The notes beneath the pieces were generated by a model that searched no databases, was not told the origin of the DNA, and worked only from the letters and a program-made list of their open reading frames with translations. From Agrilutibacter niabensis (GTDB lineage: Bacteria; Pseudomonadota; Gammaproteobacteria; Xanthomonadales; Xanthomonadaceae): DNA of 64,000 nt. The stretch is from the NCBI RefSeq assembly GCF_042657165.1, contig NZ_JBHSNJ010000002.1:62001-126000 (forward strand). Direction: 5' to 3'. Every line of letters begins with the position of its first letter. The stretch's first letter is position 1. Shown one piece after another: positions 56,134 to 64,000 of the stretch. The translations under genes were made by a program, and so were the position numbers.

Positions 56134-58887
56134 ATGGCGAAGCTCAGCGAATATTCCGCCAAGCGCCGTTTCGAAGCCACCCCCGAACCGGCGCCAGCCG
56201 TGCCCGAGCACGATGCCGGGCCGCTGCTGTTCGTCGTCCAGCAGCACGCAGCGCGGCAGTTGCACTACGACTTCCGCATCGAATGCGACGGCGTGCTGCA
56301 CTCCTGGGCGGTGCCCAAGGGCCCCTCGCTCAATCCCGACGACAAGCGCCTGGCGGTGTACGTCGAGAACCATCCCTACGACTATGCCTCGTTCGAAGGC
56401 GTCATTCCGCCGAAGCAATACGGCGCCGGCGAAGTAATCGTGTGGGACTGCGGCGTCTACAGCCCCGACGAAGGCGGCGTCTCCTTCCATGACCGCGCCG
56501 ACGCCGAACGGCGCGTGCGCGAGGGCATCGCCGCCGGCAAGCTCAGCCTGCAACTGCGCGGCGAGAAGCTGAAAGGATCGTTCGCGCTGGTACGCACCAA
56601 GGACGCCAGGACCTGGCTGCTGATCAAGCACAAGGATCGCTTCGTTTCGAAGAACGATGTGACCGCGCAGGATCACTCGGTGCTGTCAGGCTTCAGGGTG
56701 AAGGACCTGAAGACCGCGCCGGTGCACCAGATGCCCGCTTCACGGCTGGTACCCACGGGCAACATCGAACCCCTGCCGAAGTCGCTGGCGCCGATGCTGG
56801 CGGACATCGGCGAAGCCGCGTTCGAGGATGCGGACTGGCTGTGGGAGCCCAAGCTCGACGGCTATCGGGTGATGGCGTTCATGGACGGCGGAAAGCTGCG
56901 GCTGCGTTCGCGGCGCGGGCTCGATTACACGCAGACGTTTCCCGCACTTGCGGAACAACTCCGCGGGCAGCTTGCCGATGGCACCATTCTCGACGGCGAG
57001 GTCATCGCCTTCGGCGCCGATGGCAAGCCGTCGTTCAATGCCTTGCAGAACCGAGTCCAGCTCAAGACGGAACGGGAGCTCGCGGCCGCCGACCGCACCT
57101 CGCCGGTCGTGTACTTCTGCTTCGACCTGCCGTGGTTCGCGGGCATCGACCTCCGCGATGCCCCCTATCGCGACCGGCGCCGCTACCTCGCGCAATGCCT
57201 CCTGCCATCGCCGCAGGTGCAGCTCGTTCATGCATCCGAGGACGGCATCGCCCTGCAGGAAGCGGCACTCGCCAGCGGCTTCGAAGGCGTGGTCGGCAAG
57301 CGCAGGGACAGCCGCTACCAGGCAGGCAAGCGCTCCGCGTCTTGGCTCAAGGTCAAGCCGACGCACGGCGGCGACTTCGTTATTGGGGGCTACACGAAAG
57401 GCAAGGGATCGCGCGGCGCACTGGGCGCCTTGCTGGTCGGCTACTGGGACGCAGGCAAGTTGCGCTTTGCTTCCGGCGTGGGTTCGGGCTTCAACGACGC
57501 GAGCCTCGCCAAGTTGCGGGCGCTGCTCGAACCGCTGCACGCGAGCAGCAACCCGTTCAGCGAGAAACCAGAGGTCGACGGCCCCATCACCTGGGTGAAG
57601 CCAGACTTGGTGGCGGAAGTGAACTTCCAGCAATGGACCGACGATGCACACCTGCGCGCACCCGTGTTCGTGCGCCTGCGCGACGACATCGACCCGCTTG
57701 CCGTGACCCGCACCGACACCAGTCATGCAACACCCGCTTCGTCGTCCTCGCGCAGTGCGCGCACCGCGAAGCCCGCCCCAGTGACCGCAAGGCGCAAGTC
57801 GGCGGCACAGCCAGGCAGTGAAATCGAAGATGTCCTCGCCCAGCTCGCCAGCCCGCGCAACAGCTTCGAGCTTCGCGTCGGCGAGCACCGCATCAAGCTC
57901 ACCCATCTCGACCGCGTGTACTGGCCCGCCAACGACTCACTGCAGCAACCGGCCCTGGGCAAGCGCGACCTGCTGCGCTACCTCGCGCAGGTATCACCAC
58001 TGATGCTGCCGCACCTGGCGGACCGCCCGTTGACGATGATCCGCATGCCCGACGGCATCACCGGGCAGCGCTTCTTCCAGAAGCACTGGACGCAGGCGCG
58101 ACCCGACTTCACCCGCACCGTCACGGTGTTCTCCGGGCACAAGGACGAAGAGCAGGACTACCTGCTGTGCAACGACCTGCCTACCCTGCTGTGGCTGGCG
58201 CAATCGGGCACGCTGGAGTTCCACGTCTGGCACTCGCGCGCGAAGCCGGGACCCGATGCGAAATCGAAGTCGATCGATTACGCCAGCTCGCTCGAAGCGC
58301 TGGAAGCGTCGGTGCTCAATTACCCCGACTACGTGGTCTTCGACATCGACCCCTACATCTACTCCGGCAAGGAAGCCCCGGGCGCGGAACCGGAGCTCAA
58401 TACCGTCGCGTTCGAGAAAGGCAAGGAGATCGCCTTCGCCCTGCGCGAGCTGCTGCAGGGCATGACGCTGGAGCCCATCGTCAAGACGTCGGGCAAGACG
58501 GGCCTGCATGTGTTCGTGCCGATCAGGCGCAACCTCGACTTCGATGCCGCGCGCGAAGTCTCCGAACTGGTCAGCCGGCACCTGATGCGGCGGCACCCCA
58601 AGGACATCACCATGGAGTGGAGCGTCACTAAACGTAGTGGAAAGATCTTCATGGACCACAACATGAACGTGCGCGGCAAGACCTTGAACGTGGCGTACTC
58701 ACCCCGCGGAGAGCCCGGCGCACCGGTCTCGATGCCGTTGACCTGGGAAGAGTTGGCGTCCGCGCATCCACTCGACTTCCGCATCACCAATGCTATAAAG
58801 CGCCTTGCAAGCACGGGCGACCGCTGGAGCGACGCCCTCACCCGCAAGCAGGACCTGGCGCGAGCCCTCAAGGGCGGCAAGGCCTGA
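56134..58887 (+). CDS. ligD: Multifunctional DNA ligase D (NHEJ)
   Basis: 917 residues in PE-Lig-Pol order as in Pseudomonas LigD. Phosphoesterase domain (about 1-190, 'HYDFRIECDGVLHSWAVP'), ATP-dependent ligase domain (about 215-530) with the nucleotidyl lysine K240 in EPKLDGYR, a Ser/Arg linker (about 530-570), and primase-polymerase domain (about 590-910) with metal-binding D737 and D739 in VVFDIDP. Repairs double-strand breaks with Ku, adding ribonucleotides and sealing. ku follows 17 nt later. Confidence 0.96.
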   Translation: MAKLSEYSAKRRFEATPEPAPAVPEHDAGPLLFVVQQHAARQLHYDFRIECDGVLHSWAVPKGPSLNPDDKRLAVYVENHPYDYASFEGVIPPKQYGAGEVIVWDCGVYSPDEGGVSFHDRADAERRVREGIAAGKLSLQLRGEKLKGSFALVRTKDARTWLLIKHKDRFVSKNDVTAQDHSVLSGFRVKDLKTAPVHQMPASRLVPTGNIEPLPKSLAPMLADIGEAAFEDADWLWEPKLDGYRVMAFMDGGKLRLRSRRGLDYTQTFPALAEQLRGQLADGTILDGEVIAFGADGKPSFNALQNRVQLKTERELAAADRTSPVVYFCFDLPWFAGIDLRDAPYRDRRRYLAQCLLPSPQVQLVHASEDGIALQEAALASGFEGVVGKRRDSRYQAGKRSASWLKVKPTHGGDFVIGGYTKGKGSRGALGALLVGYWDAGKLRFASGVGSGFNDASLAKLRALLEPLHASSNPFSEKPEVDGPITWVKPDLVAEVNFQQWTDDAHLRAPVFVRLRDDIDPLAVTRTDTSHATPASSSSRSARTAKPAPVTARRKSAAQPGSEIEDVLAQLASPRNSFELRVGEHRIKLTHLDRVYWPANDSLQQPALGKRDLLRYLAQVSPLMLPHLADRPLTMIRMPDGITGQRFFQKHWTQARPDFTRTVTVFSGHKDEEQDYLLCNDLPTLLWLAQSGTLEFHVWHSRAKPGPDAKSKSIDYASSLEALEASVLNYPDYVVFDIDPYIYSGKEAPGAEPELNTVAFEKGKEIAFALRELLQGMTLEPIVKTSGKTGLHVFVPIRRNLDFDAAREVSELVSRHLMRRHPKDITMEWSVTKRSGKIFMDHNMNVRGKTLNVAYSPRGEPGAPVSMPLTWEELASAHPLDFRITNAIKRLASTGDRWSDALTRKQDLARALKGGKA

Positions 58888-58904
58888 AGAAGTCGGAGGC
58901 AGTC

Positions 58905-59807
58905 ATGGCTGCACGTTCGATCGCGTCGCTGACGGTTTCATTCGGCCTGGTGGCCATACCGGTCAAGCTCTACACGGCCACCGAGGCCAAGGGCGGCATT
59001 TCCTTCAACTTCCTGCACAAGGCTTGCGGCTCGCGGGTACGGCAGCAGTACTTCTGCGCGCGGGAAAACATTCCGATCGCGCGCGAGGACATGGTCAAGG
59101 GCTACGAGTTCGCCAAGGACCAGTACGTGATGTTCACTCCCGACGAGCTCAAGGCACTCGAGGAAACCGGCACGCACAGCGCCGACATCACCGAGTTCAT
59201 TCCGATCAGCGCGATCGATCCGGTGTACTTCGACAAGGCCTACTACCTGGCCCCCGACAAGGGCGGCGCCAAGCCGTATGCGTTGCTGGCGAAGGCGTTG
59301 CGTGAATCCGAGCGCTGCGCCATCGGCCACTGGGCCGCGCGCGGCAAGAGCTACATCGTGATGATCCGTCCGGTCGAGGACGGCCTGGTGATGCAGCAGT
59401 TGCTGTACGCGAGCGAAGTACGGGCGATCAGCGAGATCGACATCCCGCGCACAGACGTCAAGCCCGCCGAACTCAAGCTCGCGCAGCAGCTGATCGATGC
59501 CCAGAGCAACAGCACCTTCGATCCCAGCCAGTACAAGGACGACGTCGCGGAGCGCGTCGAGGCGGCGGTGCAGCAGAAGGTGGAAGGCCAGGAAATCGCC
59601 GTGGCCGAGGAACCCGAGGGCGGTGCGCAGATCATCGACCTGATGGAAGCCCTGCGTGCGAGCCTGGAGAAGCGCGGCGGTGGAGGGCGCGCTACGGCCC
59701 CTGCCGCGACGAGCAAGGCTGCCAAGGCCACGCGCAAACCCGCGAAGAAAGCGGAGGCGCCCGAGGAAGCGGCGCCCAAGCGCAAGGCCGCCAAGCGGGC
59801 GAAGTAG
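58905..59807 (+). CDS. ku: Non-homologous end-joining protein Ku
   Basis: 300-residue bacterial Ku: the Ku core (about 1-255) begins 'FGLVAIPVKLYTATE' and encircles DNA ends; a Lys/Ala-rich C-terminal tail (about 260-300) contributes to DNA threading and LigD stimulation. CGGAGG site before ATG. Forms the end-joining pair with the upstream ligD. Confidence 0.96.
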   Translation: MAARSIASLTVSFGLVAIPVKLYTATEAKGGISFNFLHKACGSRVRQQYFCARENIPIAREDMVKGYEFAKDQYVMFTPDELKALEETGTHSADITEFIPISAIDPVYFDKAYYLAPDKGGAKPYALLAKALRESERCAIGHWAARGKSYIVMIRPVEDGLVMQQLLYASEVRAISEIDIPRTDVKPAELKLAQQLIDAQSNSTFDPSQYKDDVAERVEAAVQQKVEGQEIAVAEEPEGGAQIIDLMEALRASLEKRGGGGRATAPAATSKAAKATRKPAKKAEAPEEAAPKRKAAKRAK

Positions 59808-59999
59808 AGGGCCTGTCAATGTGCATGGAGCAGGTCGCGTTGCTTTCCAGTGGCTGTCAGGCGGTGTTGCGCGGCGCCGCGCCCTGCCGCCTGCAGGGTC
59901 AAGCCGTGCGGCGCCGCATGGCAGCCACTGGGAAGCAACCCGCAGGGCCGAGCGGCTTCATGCCCGGCGCGATCTGTTCCATGTGCATTGGCAGGCCCT
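59808..59999 (+). other. 192-nt long imperfect hairpin filling the ku-TPR gap
   Basis: 59808-59839 pairs with 59968-59999 (32 bp) and 59840-59859 with 59919-59938 (20 bp), giving 52 stacked pairs with a 29-nt bulge on the 3' side and a GC-rich apical region (59860-59918) containing palindromes such as TGCGGCGCCGCA. Seven positions are not Watson-Crick and all seven become G-U pairs in plus-strand RNA. It starts one base after the ku stop and ends three bases before the next ATG. Confidence 0.8.
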
Positions 60000-60002
60000 G
60001 AT

Positions 60003-60827
60003 ATGCATTCGTATGGCCTGCGCGACGTCGAAAAGCTGCTCCGCCTGCCCCGCAGCACCATCCGCTCCCTGATCGCGGCCGGCTTCGTCACGCCGGCGCG
60101 CGGCGCGCGCAACGCCTTGCTGTTCTCGTTCCAGGACCTGATCGCGCTGCGCGCCGCGCAATCGCTGGCGAGCGCGCACATTCCGCACCGGCGAATCCTG
60201 CGCTCGCTGCGCGAGCTGCGCAGCCGGCTTCCCGAGGAAATGCCGCTGTCCGGCCTCAGCATCGGCGCGATCGCCGACCAGGTCGTCGTGCGCGAAGGCA
60301 GCAGCCGCTGGCGGGCGGATTCGGGGCAGTACGTACTGCTGTTCGAGGGCGATCCCGCGCAGGGTTCGCTGCGCGTCACCGAACCGACGTCCATTTCCGC
60401 TTCGACTTCGACCGCCGCGGCGGAAAGCGGCGCGGCTGAGGACGTCGATCCCGACGACCACGAAGCGGCCATACGTGCCTACGAGCGCGCGATCCAGATC
60501 GATCCCGCGCGCACGGACGCACGCATCAACCTCGGGCGCCTGCTGCACGAACTGGGGCGGCTCGACGAAGCCGCGGGCATCTACCGTGCAGCGATCGAAG
60601 CCGGCGGACGCGACGCGCTGCTGTTCTACAACCTGGGCGTGCTGCTCGACGACATGGACCGCAAGCCGGAAGCGGTCCAGGCCTATGAGGCCGCCCTGCA
60701 GCAGGATCCGCAGCTGGCGGACTGCCACTACAACCTGGCGCTGCTGCACGAGGAACTGGAGCAGCCGCGCCAGGCGATCCGGCACATGTCGCAGTACCGC
60801 CGACTCACCGCGGGACAAGCGGACTGA
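60003..60827 (+). CDS. MerR-type HTH and tetratricopeptide-repeat protein
   Basis: 274 residues. N-terminal MerR-like winged helix (about 1-75, 'GLRDVEKLLRLPRSTIRSLI'), a 60-residue intermediate region, then three to four TPR units (about 155-255). Could be a regulator that reads a protein partner. ATG at 60003 has no Shine-Dalgarno; its leader is the long hairpin. Co-directional with ku. Confidence 0.82.
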   Translation: MHSYGLRDVEKLLRLPRSTIRSLIAAGFVTPARGARNALLFSFQDLIALRAAQSLASAHIPHRRILRSLRELRSRLPEEMPLSGLSIGAIADQVVVREGSSRWRADSGQYVLLFEGDPAQGSLRVTEPTSISASTSTAAAESGAAEDVDPDDHEAAIRAYERAIQIDPARTDARINLGRLLHELGRLDEAAGIYRAAIEAGGRDALLFYNLGVLLDDMDRKPEAVQAYEAALQQDPQLADCHYNLALLHEELEQPRQAIRHMSQYRRLTAGQAD

Positions 60828-60869
60828 CGCACGACACGGCGCACAGTCCGCTTCATCCAGCCGACTACG

Positions 60870-63521
60870 TCAGCCGTTCTGCTCCAGCCACGCATCGATC
60901 GCCGGCAGGCGGTCATTGCGCACCTTGATGCGGTATTCGATGTTGCCCACGGCGGTATCGGTGGCGCGGTGCGAACTGGCGGCGATGTGCTTGTCCGCGA
61001 ACGACCTGAGCTTGCCGATCGTTGCCCGCTCCAGCGATCCGCTCGCCAGCGCCGGGTAGTAGCGGCTGAGCGAGGTGGTGTCGACCTTGGTGTCCACCTG
61101 CTCGCGATGCGCGATGGCGAAGTCGAAGGCGAGCTCCGGATGCCGCGTGGCGACCGCCGAGATCATCCGCGCGCTGTTGGTCTCGCCGGGTTCGGGCGTC
61201 AATGCGAGGTCGAGGGCGCGCCTCGCGAGTGCGGGATCCTCGGCCGAAGACAGCAGGGAGTAGAACTGGTCCTTCACCAGCGGCGTCTTCTCCGCCTGTG
61301 CCGCCGCATGCAGCCTGTCCCACGTGGCAGCGTCCGCATGTGCGGCGACCACGCCCAGGATGGTCTTGCGCAATGCCGCCGGCATCGCGTTCGCATCGCT
61401 CGCGCTGGCCGCGTAACGGCGCCGCGCTTCGGCGATGACTGCGTTGTCGCCCAACGTCGACAGCGCCCCGATCAACTGCGTGCGCAGGATGGCCACCGGA
61501 TCGGCTTCATCCGCCTTCGCTTCCCAGCCCACGCGCGCGAACACCGGCGACAGGGTCCTGGTCGCGAAGCTACGGAACCTGGCGCGACGCGCGGCATCGC
61601 CACGGTAGTACTCGTCCAGGCCAGCGAAGTCATCGGCGATGCTGCCCCAGATCTGCGGGTCCGCATCCACCGGCGTGGCCTTGGCGAGTTCGAGGTAATC
61701 CGTCGCCGGCCGCAGCCCGGCCATGCCCAGCGCCCAGGCATCGCCCATCAGGCCGAGCTGGTCGATCGGCGCGAGTTTCGCGAAGCCGTCGCGGATCGCT
61801 TCGAACTGTGGCTGCGCGTACAGCGTGCGGTAGTAACCGCTCTGGCCGGCGTTGACGACGAGCGGACCGCAGCCGGGCACCTCGAGCGTCGCCGCCCCGC
61901 CCTCCACGACCGTGCGCACGGCTTCGCCGCCGGCCTGAGCGATCACCGGCACGCGCCACCGCAGCGGCTGCTTGTCAGGGCGGTCCTTGGTGAATTCACC
62001 CTGCGTGAGCTTCACCGTGGTCGTGCCGCCATTGCACGCCGACGAATCGACGCGGATCAGCGGCACGCCGGGCTGCAGGGTGAAGTCGTGGGCGATGTCG
62101 AGGATGGGCTTGCCCGCCGCCGCCTGCACCTGGCGCCACAGGTCGTCCGACACCGTGTTGCCGTAGGCATGCGCCTTCATGTAGTTGCGCACCCCTTCGC
62201 GCCAGGCATCGGCACCGACGAAGCCCTCCAGCATGCGGATCACGGCGCCGCCCTTCTGGTAGGTGATCGCATCGAACGCCTGGCTCGCCTGCTCGACGGT
62301 CTCCACGTGCTGCACGACCGGATGCGTCGACGCCACGGCATCGCGCGACATGGCGCTCTCGCGGCCCTCGACGGTGCCAAGCACGGTGTTCCATTCCGGA
62401 TGCAGTTTGGCGGTGGTGCGCCCGGCCATCCACGTCGCGAAGCCTTCGTTTAGCCACAGGTCGTCCCACCAGCTCATCGTCACCAGGTCGCCGAACCACT
62501 GGTGCGCGATCTCATGGGCTGCGACCGAGTACACGCGCTGTTTGTCGGACTGCGTGGAAATGCTCGGGTCGAGCAGCAGCGTGTGCTCGAAGGTGAAGAT
62601 CGCGCCCCAGTTCTCCATCGCGCCGAAGAACTGGCTGCTGCCCGGTGAGGCCACGTTGTCCAGCTTGGGGAGCGGATAGGGCGTGTCGAAGTACTCGTTG
62701 TACTCGCGCAGCACGTCGACCGACGAGTCCAGCGCGAACTTCGCCTGGTCGATCGCACCGGCCTGGGTGACGACACCGATTTCGGTTTCGCCGAGCCTGG
62801 CCGTGGCACGGTCGAAGTCGCCCAGTGAGAAGAACAGCAGGTAGGTCGACATCTTCGGCGAGGGCGCGAAGGTGACTCGCTTGGTGCCGTTGCCGAGGTC
62901 GACGGTCTGGGTGGCCGGCATGTTGCTCACTGCCATCTGGCTGGTCGGGACCGTGGCGGTCAGCGCGAAAGTCGCCTTGTAGTTCGGCTCATCCCACGAC
63001 GGCACGAACTTGCGCGCATCGGAATTCTCGAACTGCGTGTACAGCGCGCGCTTGCTCCCGGCCTTGGTGTCGTAGTCGATAGCGAACAGGCCGTTGGCCT
63101 GGGTGCCGATCTTGCCGGTGTAGTCGGTCGCGAGCGTGTAGCGGCCGGGCGCCAGCGGCTGCGCGAAGCCGAAACTCACCGTCTGCGCATCGGCGTCGAC
63201 CGACACCCTGGGCACCAGGGCCGCGCCGGCCGATCGGGCCAGCGTGCTGTTCGCGAATGTCATATCCACCGCGTTGAGCATGATCGTCGTGGTCGGCGCC
63301 AGGACCTCCAGCGTGATCGCGACATGCCCGGCGAACGTCAGCGCCGCCGCGTTGGGCACTACGGCCACGTCGTAGCGCAACGGACGCACCGAGCGCGGCA
63401 ACTGGGTGGTGGCGTCCCTCACTTCCGGTGCCACGGTGGCAGGTGCCGCCGCGTGGACGGCAAGGCTCGGCGTCATGCCGCCGAGCGCCAGTGCGATAGC
63501 GGTAACCAGGGTACGACGCAT
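60870..63521 (-). CDS. Secreted M1-family aminopeptidase
   Basis: 883 residues from ATG 63521, with a Sec signal peptide (cleavage near VHAAA). M1 signatures: GAMEN exopeptidase motif and zinc site H336-E337-IA-H340 with E359 (HEIAHQWFG...NEGF), plus the C-terminal ERAP1-like helical domain. A periplasmic or extracellular general aminopeptidase, complementing the ACE homologue. The in-frame extension upstream of 63521 is not coding-like. Divergent from the gene starting at 63806. Confidence 0.94.
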   Translation of the reverse strand: MRRTLVTAIALALGGMTPSLAVHAAAPATVAPEVRDATTQLPRSVRPLRYDVAVVPNAAALTFAGHVAITLEVLAPTTTIMLNAVDMTFANSTLARSAGAALVPRVSVDADAQTVSFGFAQPLAPGRYTLATDYTGKIGTQANGLFAIDYDTKAGSKRALYTQFENSDARKFVPSWDEPNYKATFALTATVPTSQMAVSNMPATQTVDLGNGTKRVTFAPSPKMSTYLLFFSLGDFDRATARLGETEIGVVTQAGAIDQAKFALDSSVDVLREYNEYFDTPYPLPKLDNVASPGSSQFFGAMENWGAIFTFEHTLLLDPSISTQSDKQRVYSVAAHEIAHQWFGDLVTMSWWDDLWLNEGFATWMAGRTTAKLHPEWNTVLGTVEGRESAMSRDAVASTHPVVQHVETVEQASQAFDAITYQKGGAVIRMLEGFVGADAWREGVRNYMKAHAYGNTVSDDLWRQVQAAAGKPILDIAHDFTLQPGVPLIRVDSSACNGGTTTVKLTQGEFTKDRPDKQPLRWRVPVIAQAGGEAVRTVVEGGAATLEVPGCGPLVVNAGQSGYYRTLYAQPQFEAIRDGFAKLAPIDQLGLMGDAWALGMAGLRPATDYLELAKATPVDADPQIWGSIADDFAGLDEYYRGDAARRARFRSFATRTLSPVFARVGWEAKADEADPVAILRTQLIGALSTLGDNAVIAEARRRYAASASDANAMPAALRKTILGVVAAHADAATWDRLHAAAQAEKTPLVKDQFYSLLSSAEDPALARRALDLALTPEPGETNSARMISAVATRHPELAFDFAIAHREQVDTKVDTTSLSRYYPALASGSLERATIGKLRSFADKHIAASSHRATDTAVGNIEYRIKVRNDRLPAIDAWLEQNG

Positions 63522-63805
63522 GTGAGGTCCTTTGGCTGGGCTCGCCCGGACCCTGAGGCAGGGCCTGCAAGCCGGGCGTGAATGGAAAGGACCGATGGTG
63601 AGGGCTGGCCCCGGTGCCACCGACCGCCAAAAGTCATGCCAGCAGACCTGTCGGCGCAGCCCCGTGCCCTCCGACCCCGCGCCATCCCGCCTCGCCCCGT
63701 GAATAGCCGGACTCGTCGGCGGATTTCCCGCTCCGTCGCAACCCACTTCCCTGGCCATGGGCGACCGCTATCCTTCGCCGCATCCAACGAACCGCCGGAC
63801 ACCCC

Positions 63806-64000
63806 GTGATCAGGAACTTCTTCTTCGTCGCCCGCATCGCCATCGCCTGGTGGCTGATCGTGGTCATGTTCGCGATCGTCTGGAACGGCATGCCGCTGAT
63901 CGGGCACAGCGATCCATGGCCGGTGTTCCTGCTGGGCTTCATCGTGCTCGGCTTCGTCGTCACCAGCGCGGTCTCGCACCTGCGCCGGGTACGGCTGATT
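63806..64000 (+). CDS. Membrane protein (3' end outside window)
   Basis: GTG at 63806; the frame stays open to the window end. The 65 visible residues hold two membrane helices (about 5-27 and 39-58) separated by a short loop with 'LIGHSDPWPVF'. No family can be named from this part. Confidence 0.6.
   Translation, partial: MIRNFFFVARIAIAWWLIVVMFAIVWNGMPLIGHSDPWPVFLLGFIVLGFVVTSAVSHLRRVRLI

Noticed and set aside
59816..60002. Small frames on both strands through the long hairpin
   Set aside because: Peptides are repetitive products of the inverted repeat, without conserved features; the RNA fold explains the sequence better.

Overview
The window is a GC-rich (roughly two-thirds G+C), densely packed stretch of gammaproteobacterial chromosome. 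Gene content (a Mfd, MinCDE, RlmKL, GcvP, Dxs and CreBCD core, a bacterial ACE-type M2 peptidase, a DUF2007 'pathogenicity-like' protein, Ku/LigD, and a CCCTTCTCCCGC-type REP hairpin) fits Xanthomonadaceae, most likely Lysobacter or a close relative. This assignment is inference from content; no rRNA is present to confirm it. I see no tRNA, rRNA, CRISPR, prophage or complete insertion sequence.

Layout. 1-4.8 kb: end of an uncharacterised protein, dxs, and a GT4 glycosyltransferase/PAP2 phosphatase pair. 4.9-8.5 kb (minus): creB-creC-creD, with a textbook CreB tag in front of creD. 8.6-12.8 kb: rlmJ, a CDF transporter, chrA, a MmcQ/YjbR protein and a GNAT enzyme. 13-19 kb (plus): mfd, a histidine-phosphatase lipoprotein, endonuclease V, a small lipoprotein and a pirin. 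19-26 kb: a secreted protein, aqpZ, a second pirin, then a minus-strand run MOSC/hydrolase/rlmKL/methyltransferase and a divergent muramoyl amidase. 26-31.9 kb: tesB, a DUF2007 membrane protein, bpt, small lipoprotein, purT and a beta-propeller-like lipoprotein. 32-34.9 kb: a compact membrane operon (SPFH protein, 27-residue membrane peptide, ribbon-helix-helix repressor, PH-like membrane protein, a 61-residue membrane protein and an M15 peptidase), headed by two TTGATATCAA operators. 34.9-39.5 kb (minus): DNA glycosylase, DUF423, SRPBCC/GyrI-like protein and a NarL/DesK-type two-component pair. 39.6-42.8 kb: GNAT, minC, minD, minE and a HExxH protein. 43-50.3 kb: ACE homologue, GST, Rieske oxygenase, Bcr/CflA exporter, VOC protein and a PAS-GGDEF cyclase. 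50.5-53.7 kb: tandem glycine riboswitch plus gcvP, whose coding sequence carries an in-frame REP hairpin. 54-60.8 kb: small secreted protein, hydrolase/DUF72 pair, ligD-ku NHEJ genes, then a 192-nt near-perfect hairpin filling the gap to a MerR-HTH/TPR gene. 60.9-64 kb: M1 aminopeptidase and the start of a membrane protein.

Themes: envelope stress and wall turnover (CreBCD, amidase, M15 peptidase, SPFH operon), DNA repair (Mfd, endonuclease V, AlkA-like glycosylase, LigD/Ku), rRNA modification (RlmJ, RlmKL) and one-carbon metabolism (PurT, riboswitch-controlled GcvP). The least explained elements are the ku-TPR hairpin (59808-59999), the REP inside gcvP (52983-53030) and the self-contained SPFH/RHH operon (32043-33767).
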